The translations under genes and the position numbers were made by a program. A DNA stretch of 64,000 nt from Actinokineospora fastidiosa (GTDB lineage: Bacteria > Actinomycetota > Actinomycetes > Mycobacteriales > Pseudonocardiaceae), in the NCBI RefSeq assembly GCF_014648415.1, contig NZ_BMRB01000002.1, positions 1 to 64,000 on the forward strand, written 5' to 3'. Numbering within the stretch: the first letter of the stretch is position 1; every line of letters starts with the position of its first letter. Positions 1-8,560 of the stretch are shown piece after piece. Under the pieces are notes generated by a model. The model was not told the origin of the DNA, made no database searches, and saw nothing but the letters and a program-made list of their open reading frames with translations.

Positions 1-350
1 ACGCCCGGTGCCCCGCTTCCGGTCCGGCCGGGGCTGGCGGCCTCCACGGTTCGCGTCCTGCTCCCCGCTCCTGCCGGGTCGGCGGGCCCAACGCCCGGTG
101 CCCACCTGCACTCCGGGCGGGTCGGCGACCTGACCACCCGGTGCCCCACCTGCACTCCGACCGGGGCTGGCGACCTCAGCGGTTCGCGTCCTGCTTCCAC
201 TCCGGTCGGATCGGCGGGCCCAACGCCCGGTGCCCACCTGCACTCCGGCCGGGTCGGCAGCCTCAGCGCGTCGCGTCGTGACCGCACTGCGGTTGGGCTG
301 GCGGCCTCAGCGTGTCGGGTCCTGCTCCCACTCCTGCCGGGTCAGGGCGT
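1..350. repeat. Degenerate tandem repeats overlapping the 3' end of an acetyltransferase gene
   Basis: A unit beginning GGGCTGGCGGCCTC recurs near 31, 164 and 295, a period of about 131-133 bp. Each copy is followed by a CGCGTCCTGCTCC-like and CTCCTGCCGGGTC-like stretch. The copy at 295-350 covers the last codons and stop of the GNAT gene on the minus strand, so the other copies look like decayed duplicates of that gene end. Within each unit a shorter motif, CGGTGCCC(C)ACCTGCACTCCG, also recurs (near 97, 139 and 229, with a weaker form near 6). I see no gene in 1-306. Confidence 0.7.
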
Positions 351-933
351 ATTCGACCTCGCCGTGTTCGTCGCCGGGGATGGGGTTGGGCCAGTTCTGG
401 AAGAACGTGCGCACGTACCGCAGGCCCGCCTTGGCCATGACCCGGCGGGAGGCGGTGTTGACCGTCATCGTCTCGGCGAAGATGCGGTCGACGCCCAGTT
501 CGGTGAAGCCCTTCTCGATCAGGGCGCGGGAGCCCTCGGTCGCGTAGCCCAAGCCCCAGGCCGCGCGGCGGAGGCGGTAGCCGAGTTCGACGCCGTCGCG
601 GTCGCCGTCGGGGTGGGGGCGGAAGTGGAACCAGCCGAGGAACGCGCCGGTCGTCCTCTCGATCGCCGCCCAGAAGCCGAAGTCGCCGCGGTCGTAGTAG
701 GACAGCCAGTTCGGGATGATCTCGTCGCGGACCTCCTCCGGCGGTGTCGGCCTGCCGCCGGAGAGGTACCGCATCACCTCGGGGTCGCTGTCCAGCTCGA
801 CGATGAGGTCCACGTCGGCGGGGGTGAACCGGCGCAGCACCATCCGAGGGGTCTCCAGGTACACGTGCACGCCGTCATCGTCGACCAGACCGCCCGGCTC
901 AGGCCAGCGAGATTCAGTAGACCCGCAGCTCAT
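307..933 (-). CDS. GNAT family N-acetyltransferase (RimJ/RimL-like)
   Basis: Predicted acetyl-CoA-dependent N-acetyltransferase of the ribosomal-protein-alanine acetyltransferase type. The sequence opens the fold with LETPRMVLRRF. The acetyl-CoA-binding region reads ELGYRLRRAAWGLGYATEG, and it ends in the typical NTASRRVMAKAGL segment. The 208-residue length is slightly long for the family because the first 20 or so residues are not conserved; a GTG about 63 bp downstream of the first ATG (near 870) is an equally good start. No clear Shine-Dalgarno sequence supports either choice. The ATG version overlaps the end of the upstream amidohydrolase gene by 20 bp. The substrate is unknown. The 3' end lies in a tandem-repeat region. 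Confidence 0.85.
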   Translation of the reverse strand: MSCGSTESRWPEPGGLVDDDGVHVYLETPRMVLRRFTPADVDLIVELDSDPEVMRYLSGGRPTPPEEVRDEIIPNWLSYYDRGDFGFWAAIERTTGAFLGWFHFRPHPDGDRDGVELGYRLRRAAWGLGYATEGSRALIEKGFTELGVDRIFAETMTVNTASRRVMAKAGLRYVRTFFQNWPNPIPGDEHGEVEYALTRQEWEQDPTR

Positions 934-2905
934 ACAGCGAGTACCCGTGCCGGGTGCCCCTGCGCTCCCCCTGCATGCGGACGTAGCGCGCCGTCGTCGG
1001 CGGGAAGGTCACCACGTCCAGACCGCCCGTCCGGCCGGACAGCGCGGCCGCGGTCTGCCAGGTGCTCCCGTCCACCGACGTCTCGACGCGGTAGTCCGCG
1101 CCGTAGGCCGCCTCCCAGTGCAGGGCCACGCGGCTCACCGGCCGCGCCTGGCCGAGGTCGACCCGCAGCCACTCGCCGTCGCGGTTCGTGCTGGCCCAGC
1201 GGGTCCGCATGTCCCCGTCGACCGCGTGTCGGGGGCGCAGGTCGGTCAGGAGGTTGGACTCCGTGCTGCTCGCCGTCGCCGTCCCGGCGAGCGGGACCGG
1301 CGGCACGTGGGCCTCCGCCGCCCGCATGGTGCGCAGATAGGACTCCGCGCCGCGGACGAGGTCGTCGACGATCTCCGCGCCCGCGACCTTGCGGATGTCC
1401 TCGATCCAGTCCGGCATCAGCCCGTAGTGCGCCATGCCGTCGGTGTTCATGTCCCAGGTCCGCTCACCCATCGTGTACCGCTCGACCCGCACAGACCCGT
1501 CGGCGGAGGTGAACGGGTAGGTGACCGGGTCGCCGCCCGCGCGCGGGCCGGGCAGGCCGCCGATGCCGTTGGCGTCGATGCCGAACCCGTAGCCGTCCAC
1601 ACCGTACTGGTCGCGGACCGGCTCGCTGCGCCGCCACTCCTCGGCGAACGCGCCCGCGCCGTGGCCGTACTGGGCGACCATGCCGCCGAGGGCGTAGATG
1701 CGCGGGAACAGCTTCGGGTCGCTCCAGCTGTGCGAGGACACCACGCCCGGGTAGTCCGCCTCCTCCAGGATGTCCAGCGTGCGGTCGGCGGCCTTGACGC
1801 TCATGTGGTCCAGCTCGATCAGCATGCCGCGCTCCATCATCCCGCGCACCATGTGCTCGCCGAGCGCGCTGAGCCCGTGCACGTTGCAGTGCGGCGCGGG
1901 CGGGTACAGCGGCAGCGCCGGGACGAGCGGGGCGATCGGGTCCGGCAGGACGCCGTCGGGGGTGACGGTGTTGTCGGCCAGCTCGCCCGTGCAGGTCCTG
2001 GCCTGCCAGAACCGGCCGGTGCTCAGGAAGTTGCCCGCGTTGACGAACACGCCCTGCGCCCCGGAGTCGAACCGCACCCCGCACAGCGCGTTGTCGTACT
2101 TGTGGCAGACGAACATCGAGCGCACGCCCAGGGCGTGCATCTCGTCCAGCCCCCGGTCGATGTCGGCCGTCGTGCACTGCGGCACGCCCAGGACCTGCCT
2201 GCAGCCGAACGGCTCGGAGGTCTCCACCCCCAGCAGCACGGCCAGCCTGCCGCTCTCGATGACCTGCCGCGCCTCGGCCTCGCTGCGCACGATCCGCAGC
2301 CAGCCCCGCCCCGGCCCGCCGTTCTCGGCGTCGATGAACGCCTCCAGGTCGCGCATCATCCGCGCCTGCAGCCGCAGCGACTCCATCTCCCCGCACGGCT
2401 TGTTCTTCAGCGGGTAGATCTCGCACAGTTGCCGGTTGGCGACCAGGTGGTTGACCATCAGCCGCAGGCCGCCGCGCCAGGCCCGCTCGATCCACTTGTA
2501 GTAGGCGGCCTGGTGGGTCAGCGAGTCGTGCGCGGGCCAGTCCGTGAAGGTCGGCCAGCCGGTGGGGTCGTGCGTGCCGACCGGGCTGCCGTGCCGGGTG
2601 AAGTTCTCGAACCAGGCGAACTCGCCGTTGGGCTCGTGGTCGTGGCAGTCCTGGAGCGCCGCGGCGGGACCCCTGGCGTCGAAGACCTTGCCGCAGATGA
2701 GGTTGCCGCCGAAGGCCACATCGGACATCACGTGGTTGTGCGCGTCGAGCAGACCGGCCACGCTGCCGTCGGGCAGGGTGCCGCGGAACGGCTCGCCGAT
2801 CACCCCGACGTCGGCGCCCGGCTCCGCGCCCTGCGCGGGCGGCGTGCCGAGCACGGCGACGGCGGCCAGCAGGGCCATCCCGAGGATGACTGGACGTCGG
2901 GGCAT
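914..2905 (-). CDS. Secreted amidohydrolase-like protein with C-terminal F5/8 type C (discoidin) domain
   Basis: Predicted exported metal-dependent hydrolase. Residues 1-27 are a signal peptide (PRRP, then a hydrophobic run, then a cleavable AQGA). DAHNHV near residue 56 is the HxH metal-binding motif of the amidohydrolase fold, and a later IELDHMS block recalls the membrane-dipeptidase/amidohydrolase group. The last 120 or so residues (ATASSTESN to YELRVY) form a discoidin-like carbohydrate-binding module. The start at 2905 is chosen over an upstream ATG because a GAGGAGG ribosome-binding site sits 6-12 bases before it and the signal peptide begins there. The substrate cannot be told from sequence. 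An inverted repeat lies about 40 bp upstream. Confidence 0.85.
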   Translation of the reverse strand: MPRRPVILGMALLAAVAVLGTPPAQGAEPGADVGVIGEPFRGTLPDGSVAGLLDAHNHVMSDVAFGGNLICGKVFDARGPAAALQDCHDHEPNGEFAWFENFTRHGSPVGTHDPTGWPTFTDWPAHDSLTHQAAYYKWIERAWRGGLRLMVNHLVANRQLCEIYPLKNKPCGEMESLRLQARMMRDLEAFIDAENGGPGRGWLRIVRSEAEARQVIESGRLAVLLGVETSEPFGCRQVLGVPQCTTADIDRGLDEMHALGVRSMFVCHKYDNALCGVRFDSGAQGVFVNAGNFLSTGRFWQARTCTGELADNTVTPDGVLPDPIAPLVPALPLYPPAPHCNVHGLSALGEHMVRGMMERGMLIELDHMSVKAADRTLDILEEADYPGVVSSHSWSDPKLFPRIYALGGMVAQYGHGAGAFAEEWRRSEPVRDQYGVDGYGFGIDANGIGGLPGPRAGGDPVTYPFTSADGSVRVERYTMGERTWDMNTDGMAHYGLMPDWIEDIRKVAGAEIVDDLVRGAESYLRTMRAAEAHVPPVPLAGTATASSTESNLLTDLRPRHAVDGDMRTRWASTNRDGEWLRVDLGQARPVSRVALHWEAAYGADYRVETSVDGSTWQTAAALSGRTGGLDVVTFPPTTARYVRMQGERRGTRHGYSLYELRVY

Positions 2906-2944
2906 GGCGGCCTCCTCCTCAGCGAGATGAGGGCCGACCATACT

Positions 2945-2961
2945 CGTGAAACGGATTCACG
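2945..2961. promoter_or_regulatory. Palindromic operator candidate
   Basis: CGTGAA-ACGGA-TTCACG: 6-bp arms and a 5-bp spacer, about 40 bp upstream of the amidohydrolase start codon. The position suits a repressor site. No regulator gene is adjacent, so the binding protein is unknown. Confidence 0.4.
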
Positions 2962-2983
2962 TATAGGTCCGATCCGGGGAACG

Positions 2984-3019
2984 GCGAAGGCCCGGCACAC
3001 ACCTGTGCCGGGCCTTCGC
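2984..3019. terminator. Strong hairpin terminator
   Basis: A 16-bp perfect stem (2984-2999 with 3004-3019) and a 4-base loop lie just after the stop of the LppU-like gene on the minus strand. There is no T-tract, as is usual for actinomycete terminators. Confidence 0.8.
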
Positions 3020-3029
3020 GGGAGAGCCG

Positions 3030-3563
3030 TTACGCCTCGGTGGGCTGGGTCAGGCAGTAGACGACCTTCGGCTCCGGGTACGCCAGCGGCGTGCCCTCGG
3101 CGCAGTCGGCCTCGGCGGTGACCTCGGTGACCTTCAGCGCGCCCTGGGTCGAGCAGGGGACCTTCGGGTAGCCCATCGTGGTGGAGCCGGAGAACTGGTG
3201 GCACTCGCCAGCGACCAGCCTCGGCGCCAGGCACAGCTTGGAGTCCGGGCCGCGCCGCGCGGTCTCGGTGTACTCGTCGTAGCCTTCGCCGCAGCTCTCC
3301 GAAGTGGACGACAGCACCTTGCCGACGGTGTAGTTCGCCTCCGGGGCGGTGCACTCCACGGTGCTGAACTCCGGCGCGCTCGTCGTGCCGGTCACGCTCG
3401 CGCAGTCGCCCGCCTTGGTCTGCGCGGCGTCGCTGCTGAAGTAGTTGACGGCGTAGGCGACGCCGCCCGCCACCACGAGCGCGACGACGAACCCGAGGAT
3501 CCGCTTCGCGACGCTCGGCTTCTTCGTGGGCGCGCTCGACTGGTCAGGCGTCTCAATGGTCAT
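3030..3563 (-). CDS. LppU/SCO3897-like membrane-anchored protein
   Basis: Small protein of 177 residues. An acidic/lysine-rich N-terminus of about 20 residues is followed by one hydrophobic segment (RILGFVVALVVAGGVAYAV), which probably acts as an uncleaved anchor with the remainder outside the membrane. The external part has seven cysteines (for example GDCASV, VECTAP, ESCGEGY, LCLAP, GECHQF), suggesting disulfides, and resembles the actinobacterial LppU family of unknown function. The gene is monocistronic and ends at a strong hairpin. The ribosome-binding site is weak. No function is assigned. Confidence 0.75.
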   Translation of the reverse strand: MTIETPDQSSAPTKKPSVAKRILGFVVALVVAGGVAYAVNYFSSDAAQTKAGDCASVTGTTSAPEFSTVECTAPEANYTVGKVLSSTSESCGEGYDEYTETARRGPDSKLCLAPRLVAGECHQFSGSTTMGYPKVPCSTQGALKVTEVTAEADCAEGTPLAYPEPKVVYCLTQPTEA

Positions 3564-3662
3564 TCAGAAATCCCAGATTCTCCGTAGGTCCCCAGTACCT
3601 CGGTTGAGGTGCGCGGCGGATGCTAGCCAGGTCACGATCCGGTGTAGCCACCGGGGTGATCG

Positions 3663-4919
3663 TCACCGGAACAGCCGCGCGGGGACCGCCGCGGCCAGCG
3701 CCGCCATGCCCGCGTCGTTCGGGTGCAGGTGGTCGCCGCTGTCGTACTCGGGCCTGAGCCGCAACGGGTCGGCCGGGTCGCGCAGCGCCGCGTCGAAGTC
3801 GATGACCGTGTCGTACTCGCCGCTGGTGCGGATCCACTCGTTGACGGCCTGGCGCTTGGCCTCGTTCTCCGGGCTGTGGAAGCCGAGCGTGTCGCCCTTG
3901 AACGGCAGGATCGTGCCGCCGTGGATCCGCAGGCCCGCCTCGTGCGCCCGGGTGATCAGCTGCCGGTGCGCGCCGATGATCTCCTCCGCGGTCACCACTT
4001 CGGACAGCGGCGCCGACGTGCCCGGGTGGCCGAGGTCGTTGACGCCCAGCAGGACGATGACGTGCTCGACGCCGGGCTGGGCCAGCACGTCGCGGTCGAA
4101 CCGGCGCAGCGCGCTCTGCCCGAAGTACGCCGCGTACGCCTCGGCGGGATGGCCGGCGGGCGGGTTCGGGTCGTGCAGCAGCCGGTTGCCCGCGACGCCG
4201 AGGTTGAGCACCCCGGTGTGCCGCAGGCGCTCGGCCAGCAGGTCCGGGTAGCGGTGGTTGGCGCCCACGGCGGTCTCGAAACCGTTGGTGATGGAGTCGC
4301 CCAGGGCCACGACCGCCTTCGCGTGCGGCTGTCGCGTTCGGACGCTGACCCCGGACAGGAAGTACCACTGGGTGATCGTCTCGGCGACCGTGACCGAGCG
4401 GTCGTCGGTGGCGTTGCCCGCCGCGATCACGTTCTCCTGGTAGGCGAACCCGTGCACGGTCGTGACCGGCGTGGTGTCCGGCAGGTAGATGCTGACCACC
4501 AGGTCGGCGGCCGCCGGCAGGCGCAGCTCCACCGGATCGCTGAGCAGGGGAGACCCGGCGGGGATGGTGACCGAGCGCTGGCCGCCGAAGGTCACGGCCC
4601 GGTCGGTGGCCGGATCGATGTCGGTGCCCTTGGTCCCGGCCCGCAGCGCCACCCTGACCTCGCCGACCCGCAGCGCGACGTCGCCGAACTCGTTGGTCAG
4701 CCGCAGCCGCAGCTGGTCGCCGCCGATGCTGGTGCGCAGCACCTGCCGCACGGTCTCGTCACGCAGTTCCGCCGTCCCGGACACCGGGGTCGCCGTGGGC
4801 ACGCTGGCCCACGTCCCGACCCAGGCTGGCCGAGGACTCGCCGTGCCGGTCGCGGTCCACCCGCCGAGCAGGAGCGTCACGGCGGCCAAGAGTAGGGCCA
4901 GGCGACGGGATCGGGACAT
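3663..4919 (-). CDS. Secreted SGNH/GDSL hydrolase, likely carbohydrate esterase
   Basis: Exported esterase of 418 residues with a Sec signal peptide (first 27 residues). A beta-rich N-terminal domain (WVGTWASVP to about residue 195) precedes the SGNH hydrolase domain. Block I is GDSITNG with the nucleophile at Ser209, block III reads LLGVNDLG, and block V reads DHLHPND with the catalytic Asp and His. A GAGGAGG ribosome-binding site precedes the ATG. It is a paralogue of the esterase at 7286-8560, and both flank a xylanase and its LacI regulator. Removal of acetyl or other acyl groups from hemicellulose is a reasonable inference. A LacI-type operator lies 20 bp upstream. Confidence 0.88.
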   Translation of the reverse strand: MSRSRRLALLLAAVTLLLGGWTATGTASPRPAWVGTWASVPTATPVSGTAELRDETVRQVLRTSIGGDQLRLRLTNEFGDVALRVGEVRVALRAGTKGTDIDPATDRAVTFGGQRSVTIPAGSPLLSDPVELRLPAAADLVVSIYLPDTTPVTTVHGFAYQENVIAAGNATDDRSVTVAETITQWYFLSGVSVRTRQPHAKAVVALGDSITNGFETAVGANHRYPDLLAERLRHTGVLNLGVAGNRLLHDPNPPAGHPAEAYAAYFGQSALRRFDRDVLAQPGVEHVIVLLGVNDLGHPGTSAPLSEVVTAEEIIGAHRQLITRAHEAGLRIHGGTILPFKGDTLGFHSPENEAKRQAVNEWIRTSGEYDTVIDFDAALRDPADPLRLRPEYDSGDHLHPNDAGMAALAAAVPARLFR

Positions 4920-4936
4920 GGGACGCCTCCTCGGAC

Positions 4937-4957
4937 ATCCGGAAGTTTCCGGAAATC
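4937..4957. promoter_or_regulatory. LacI-type operator upstream of esterase gene
   Basis: CCGGAA-GT-TTCCGG palindrome overlapping TTTCCGGAAA, just upstream of the esterase ATG and after the LacI gene stop. The same CGGAA-NN-TTCCG plus TTCCGGAA arrangement occurs in reverse orientation at 6065-6084, upstream of the xylanase. Matching sites at both targets next to a LacI regulator support the assignment. Confidence 0.65.
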
Positions 4958-4979
4958 TAGAAGCGCGCCCGCCGCGCTG

Positions 4980-5993
4980 TCAACGACCGGCGGGCGCAGT
5001 GCTGTCCCGGACCACCAGCTCGGTCGCCAGCTCCACCCTCGGGCTGTCGATCTCCTCGCCGCGCAGCAGCCGCTGCACCGTGCGCACGGCGAGCTTGCCC
5101 ATCTCGGCCATCGGCTGGCGCACAGTGGTCAGCGGCGGGGACGACCACCGGGCCTCGGGCAGGTCGTCGAAGCCGACCACGCTCACGTCCTCCGGCACCC
5201 GCAGGCCCCGTCGCCGCAGTGCCTCGTAGACGCCCAGCGCCATCTGGTCGCTCGCGGCGAACACCGCCGTCGGCGGCTCGGGCAGCGCGCACAGCCGCTC
5301 CCCGGCGCGGAACCCGGACTCGTAGTCGAACTCGCCCGGCACGATCAGCGCCGGGTCGACGCTCAGCCCCGCGGTCTCCAGTCCCGCCCGGTAGCCGTCC
5401 AGCCGGGCGCGGCTGCACCACAGCTCGGCGCGGCCGGAGACGAACCCGATCCGGCGGTGCCCCAGCCGGATCAGGTGCTCGGTCGCGCTGAGCCCGCCCG
5501 CCCAGTTGGTCGCGCCGATCGTCGGCACGTCGAGGCTGGGCACCCCGGCGGGGTCGACCACCACGGCGGGCACGTGCAGCTCGCGCAGCTCGGCGTGCAG
5601 CGCGGGGTCGAGGTCGGTGGTCACCAGGATCGCCCCGTCGCTCGCGCGCGAGCGGACGTTGTCCAGCCACTGCCGCGTGGAACTGGCCCGCCGGTGGATG
5701 GCCGAGACCACGGTGCCGCTGCCCGCCGCGTGCGCCGCGTCCTCCACGCCCCGGATGAGCTCCACGGCCCACGGGCTGTCCAGGTCGTTGAAGACCAGGT
5801 CGAGCAGACCGATGGCGGCCTGCTGCCCGCCCCTGCGGCGGTAGCCGTGGTCGCGCAGCAGGGCCTCGATCCGCTCACGGGTGGCCGCGGCGACGTCGCC
5901 CCGGCCGTTGAGCACGCGCGAGACCGTCGGCGCGGACACCCCGGCCGCCGCGGCGATGTCCGAGATCGTCACGGCGGGTCGTTGGCTGGCCAC
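4980..5993 (-). CDS. LacI family transcriptional regulator of xylan utilisation
   Basis: DNA-binding repressor of 337 residues. The helix-turn-helix (TISDIAAAAGVSAPTVSRVL) occupies residues 9-28. It is followed by a hinge and a periplasmic-binding-protein-like sensor domain with typical blocks (GAILVTTD, HLIRLGHRRIGFV, AVFAASDQMALGVYEAL, VSVVGFDDLP). The GTG start at 5993 is preferred over longer readings because GAAGGAGG lies 7 bases upstream and it gives the usual family length. It is divergent from the GH10 xylanase and upstream of an esterase on the same strand. Matching palindromes in front of both targets suggest that it represses them and itself. A xylo-oligosaccharide effector is inferred from context. 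Confidence 0.92.
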   Translation of the reverse strand: MASQRPAVTISDIAAAAGVSAPTVSRVLNGRGDVAAATRERIEALLRDHGYRRRGGQQAAIGLLDLVFNDLDSPWAVELIRGVEDAAHAAGSGTVVSAIHRRASSTRQWLDNVRSRASDGAILVTTDLDPALHAELRELHVPAVVVDPAGVPSLDVPTIGATNWAGGLSATEHLIRLGHRRIGFVSGRAELWCSRARLDGYRAGLETAGLSVDPALIVPGEFDYESGFRAGERLCALPEPPTAVFAASDQMALGVYEALRRRGLRVPEDVSVVGFDDLPEARWSSPPLTTVRQPMAEMGKLAVRTVQRLLRGEEIDSPRVELATELVVRDSTAPAGR

Positions 5994-6064
5994 GGCGTCC
6001 TCCTTCTCCGACCGTTCGGGTCTTGACGGTCGCACAGCGGGCAATCTAGCGTTCCGCGGCATCG

Positions 6065-6084
6065 TATTCCGGAATATTCCGAAA
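6065..6084. promoter_or_regulatory. LacI-type operator between regulator and xylanase
   Basis: ATTCCGGAAT overlaps CGGAATATTCCG, the inverted-orientation match of the site at 4937-4957. It lies in the 129-bp divergent gap, about 40 bp from the xylanase ATG. An AT-rich stretch (GAAACTATAT) follows, a plausible -10 region. Confidence 0.65.
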
Positions 6085-6122
6085 CTATATCGCTGGGGTT
6101 CACCCCGAACGCAGGAGACGCG

Positions 6123-7256
6123 ATGAAGCCCCTCCGCATTGTCGGCACCACTCTGCTCGCCACCGCGCTCACGATCCCGCTCGTCGCCCCGGCCACGGCC
6201 GCGTCGCTCGAGCGCCACCAGCCGCCCGGCCACGCCAAGAAGGACACGCTGCGGGCCGCGGCGCCCAAGGGCTTCGTCATCGGCACGGCGGTCGCGGGCG
6301 GCGGCCACCACGAGAGCCAGCCCTACCCCGACCCGTTCACCAGCGACGAGCCCTACCGCGCCGCGCTGGCCCGCGAGTTCAGCTCGGTCTCGCCGGAGAA
6401 CCAGATGAAGTGGGAGTACATCCACCCCGAGCGCGACCGCTACAACTTCGCCGCAGCCGACGCCATCGTCGACTTCGCCCGCCGCAACCGCCAGGTCGTG
6501 CGCGGCCACACGCTGCTCTGGCACAGCCAGAACCCGGCGTGGCTGGAGCAGGGCGGGTTCTCCAAGGAGGAACTGCGGGAGATCCTGCGCGAGCACATCT
6601 TCACCGTGGTCGGCCGGTACAAGGGCCGCATCCAGCAGTGGGACGTCGCCAACGAGATCTTCGACGGCGAGGGCAACCTGCGCACCCAGGAGAACATCTG
6701 GATCCGCGAGCTCGGCCCCGGGATCATCGCCGACGCCTTCCGCTGGACCCGCGAGGCCGACCCGAAGGCCGAGCTGTTCTTCAACGACTACGGCGTGGAG
6801 AGCATCAACGCCAAGAGCGACGCCTACCTCGCGTTGATCAAGGACCTGCGGGCCCAGGGAGTGCGGGTCGACGGCTTCTCCGCCCAGGCGCACCTGAGCA
6901 TGCGCTACGGCTTCCCCGCCGACCTCGCCGACAACCTGCGCCGCTTCTCCCGGCTGGGCCTGGAGACCGCGATCACCGAGCTGGACGTGCGCATGGACCT
7001 GCCCGAGAGCGGCACGCCCACCGACGAGCAGCTGGCCACGCAGGCCGAGTACTACCAGCGCACCCTCGACGCCTGCCTGAGCGTGCGCGGCTGCGACTCG
7101 TTCACCATCTGGGGCTTCACCGACAAGTACTCGTGGGTGCCGGTGTTCTTCCCCGCCGAGGGCGCGGCCACCGTCATGTGGGACGACCTGACGCGCAAGC
7201 CCGCGTACTTCGCCCTGCAGGACTCGCTGAAGGAAGCCTCGAACTGCCGTAGGTAG
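6123..7256 (+). CDS. GH10 endo-1,4-beta-xylanase, secreted
   Basis: Hydrolyses internal beta-1,4 links of xylan outside the cell. The Sec signal peptide (residues 1-27) ends APATAAS. The catalytic (beta/alpha)8 barrel follows directly, with GH10 hallmarks: SPENQMKWE, GHTLLWHSQNPAW, WDVANEIFD with acid/base Glu178, and ITELDVR with nucleophile Glu286. The C-terminal FTIWGFTDKYSW motif is also typical. At 377 residues it is a single catalytic domain with no carbohydrate-binding module. Start: ATG with AGGAG 9 bases upstream. It is divergent from the LacI regulator, with an operator between, and the downstream esterase starts 29 bp later, probably in one operon. Confidence 0.95.
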   Translation: MKPLRIVGTTLLATALTIPLVAPATAASLERHQPPGHAKKDTLRAAAPKGFVIGTAVAGGGHHESQPYPDPFTSDEPYRAALAREFSSVSPENQMKWEYIHPERDRYNFAAADAIVDFARRNRQVVRGHTLLWHSQNPAWLEQGGFSKEELREILREHIFTVVGRYKGRIQQWDVANEIFDGEGNLRTQENIWIRELGPGIIADAFRWTREADPKAELFFNDYGVESINAKSDAYLALIKDLRAQGVRVDGFSAQAHLSMRYGFPADLADNLRRFSRLGLETAITELDVRMDLPESGTPTDEQLATQAEYYQRTLDACLSVRGCDSFTIWGFTDKYSWVPVFFPAEGAATVMWDDLTRKPAYFALQDSLKEASNCRR

Positions 7257-7285
7257 GCCACAACCGGATCAGGGAGCGTGCGGCC

Positions 7286-8560
7286 ATGAGCAGGGTGTCC
7301 TCGATCGTCGCCATCGTCGGCATGGCAGCGGCGGCGGTCGCCGCGTCGCCCGTGGCCGCACGCCCCGGACCGGAACCGGCCCACCACGCCCGGTGGGTCC
7401 ACACGTGGACGGCCATGCCGCAGCTGACCGAGCCCCACAACCTGCCGCCCGCGCCGTTCACCGAGGACGGGCTGGTCATGGCCGACACCACGCTGCGGCA
7501 GACCGTCCACACCTCGATCGGCGGGCGGACCGTGCGGCTGCGGTTCTCCAACGCCTTCGGCGGTGCCGCGCTGCCGATCACCGCGGTGTCGGTGGCCAAG
7601 CCCGCGGGCGGGCAGGCGGGCGTCAGCGCGATCGACGCCACGACCGCGCGGCAGGTGACGTTCCACGGCAAGCCGTCCACGGTGGTCCCGGTCGGGGCGC
7701 AGGTGGTCTCCGACCCGTTCCCGTTCCCGCTCGGCGCGCAGGAGAACCTGGCGGTGTCGGTGTACCTGGCCGACGGGCAGGCGACGAACGAGGTCACCTC
7801 CCACCCCGGCTCACGCACCACATCCCACCTGCTGCGCGGCAACCACGTCGCCAGCCCCGACCTGCCGGGCGCCACGCCCACCGACCACTGGTACCTCCTC
7901 AGCGGCGTCGAGGTCATGGCCAGGGCGAGCGCGGTCGCCATCGTGGGCGACTCGCTGACCGACGGGCGCGGCTCCACGACCAACGGCAACAACCGCTGGC
8001 CCGACCGGCTGCTGGCCCGGCTCCAGGGACATCCGTCCACAGCGGACATCGCCGTGCTCAACCAGGCCGCGGGCGGCAACCGCGTCCTCAACGACGGCCT
8101 CGGCCCCAACGCCCTCGCCCGCCTGGACCGCGACGTGCTCGCCCACAGCGGCGTCCGGTGGATGATCGTGTTCGAGGGCGTCAACGACCTCGGCACGGCC
8201 GCGCCCACCGAGGCGGCGCAGAAGCAGGTCGCCGACGACCTGATCGCCGCGTACGAGCAGCTGATCGTCCGCGCCCACGCCCAGGACATCCGGGTGTACG
8301 GCGCGACCCTGCTGCCCTTCGGCGGCCACACCGGCTACGACGACCCCGACGGCCACCGCGAGGCCGCGCGGCAGCGGGTCAACGACTGGATCCGCGCCAG
8401 CGGCCGGTTCGACGCGGTCATCGACCTCGACCGGGCCGTCCGCGACCCGCGGAACCCGCGCGCCCTGCTGCCCGCCTACGACGACGGCGACCACCTGCAC
8501 CTGAACCCGACCGGCTACCAGGCCGTCGCCGACGCCGTCCCGGCCCGGCTGTTCCGCTAG
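7286..8560 (+). CDS. Secreted SGNH/GDSL hydrolase, second esterase of the xylan island
   Basis: 424-residue exported esterase with signal peptide residues 1-25. It has the same two-part plan as the protein at 3663-4919: an N-terminal beta domain (WVHTWTAMPQ) and an SGNH domain with GDSLTDG (nucleophile Ser223), FEGVNDLG and DHLHLNPTG. It sits 29 bp behind the xylanase, with AGGGAG as ribosome-binding site, so it is probably co-transcribed and under LacI control. Deacetylation of xylan fragments is the likely role (inference). Its stop overlaps the convergent amidohydrolase gene by 4 bp. Confidence 0.88.
   Translation: MSRVSSIVAIVGMAAAAVAASPVAARPGPEPAHHARWVHTWTAMPQLTEPHNLPPAPFTEDGLVMADTTLRQTVHTSIGGRTVRLRFSNAFGGAALPITAVSVAKPAGGQAGVSAIDATTARQVTFHGKPSTVVPVGAQVVSDPFPFPLGAQENLAVSVYLADGQATNEVTSHPGSRTTSHLLRGNHVASPDLPGATPTDHWYLLSGVEVMARASAVAIVGDSLTDGRGSTTNGNNRWPDRLLARLQGHPSTADIAVLNQAAGGNRVLNDGLGPNALARLDRDVLAHSGVRWMIVFEGVNDLGTAAPTEAAQKQVADDLIAAYEQLIVRAHAQDIRVYGATLLPFGGHTGYDDPDGHREAARQRVNDWIRASGRFDAVIDLDRAVRDPRNPRALLPAYDDGDHLHLNPTGYQAVADAVPARLFR

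Noticed and set aside
1-306. CRISPR array
   Set aside because: The repeats are long, diverged and lack uniform spacers; they are decayed tandem duplications.
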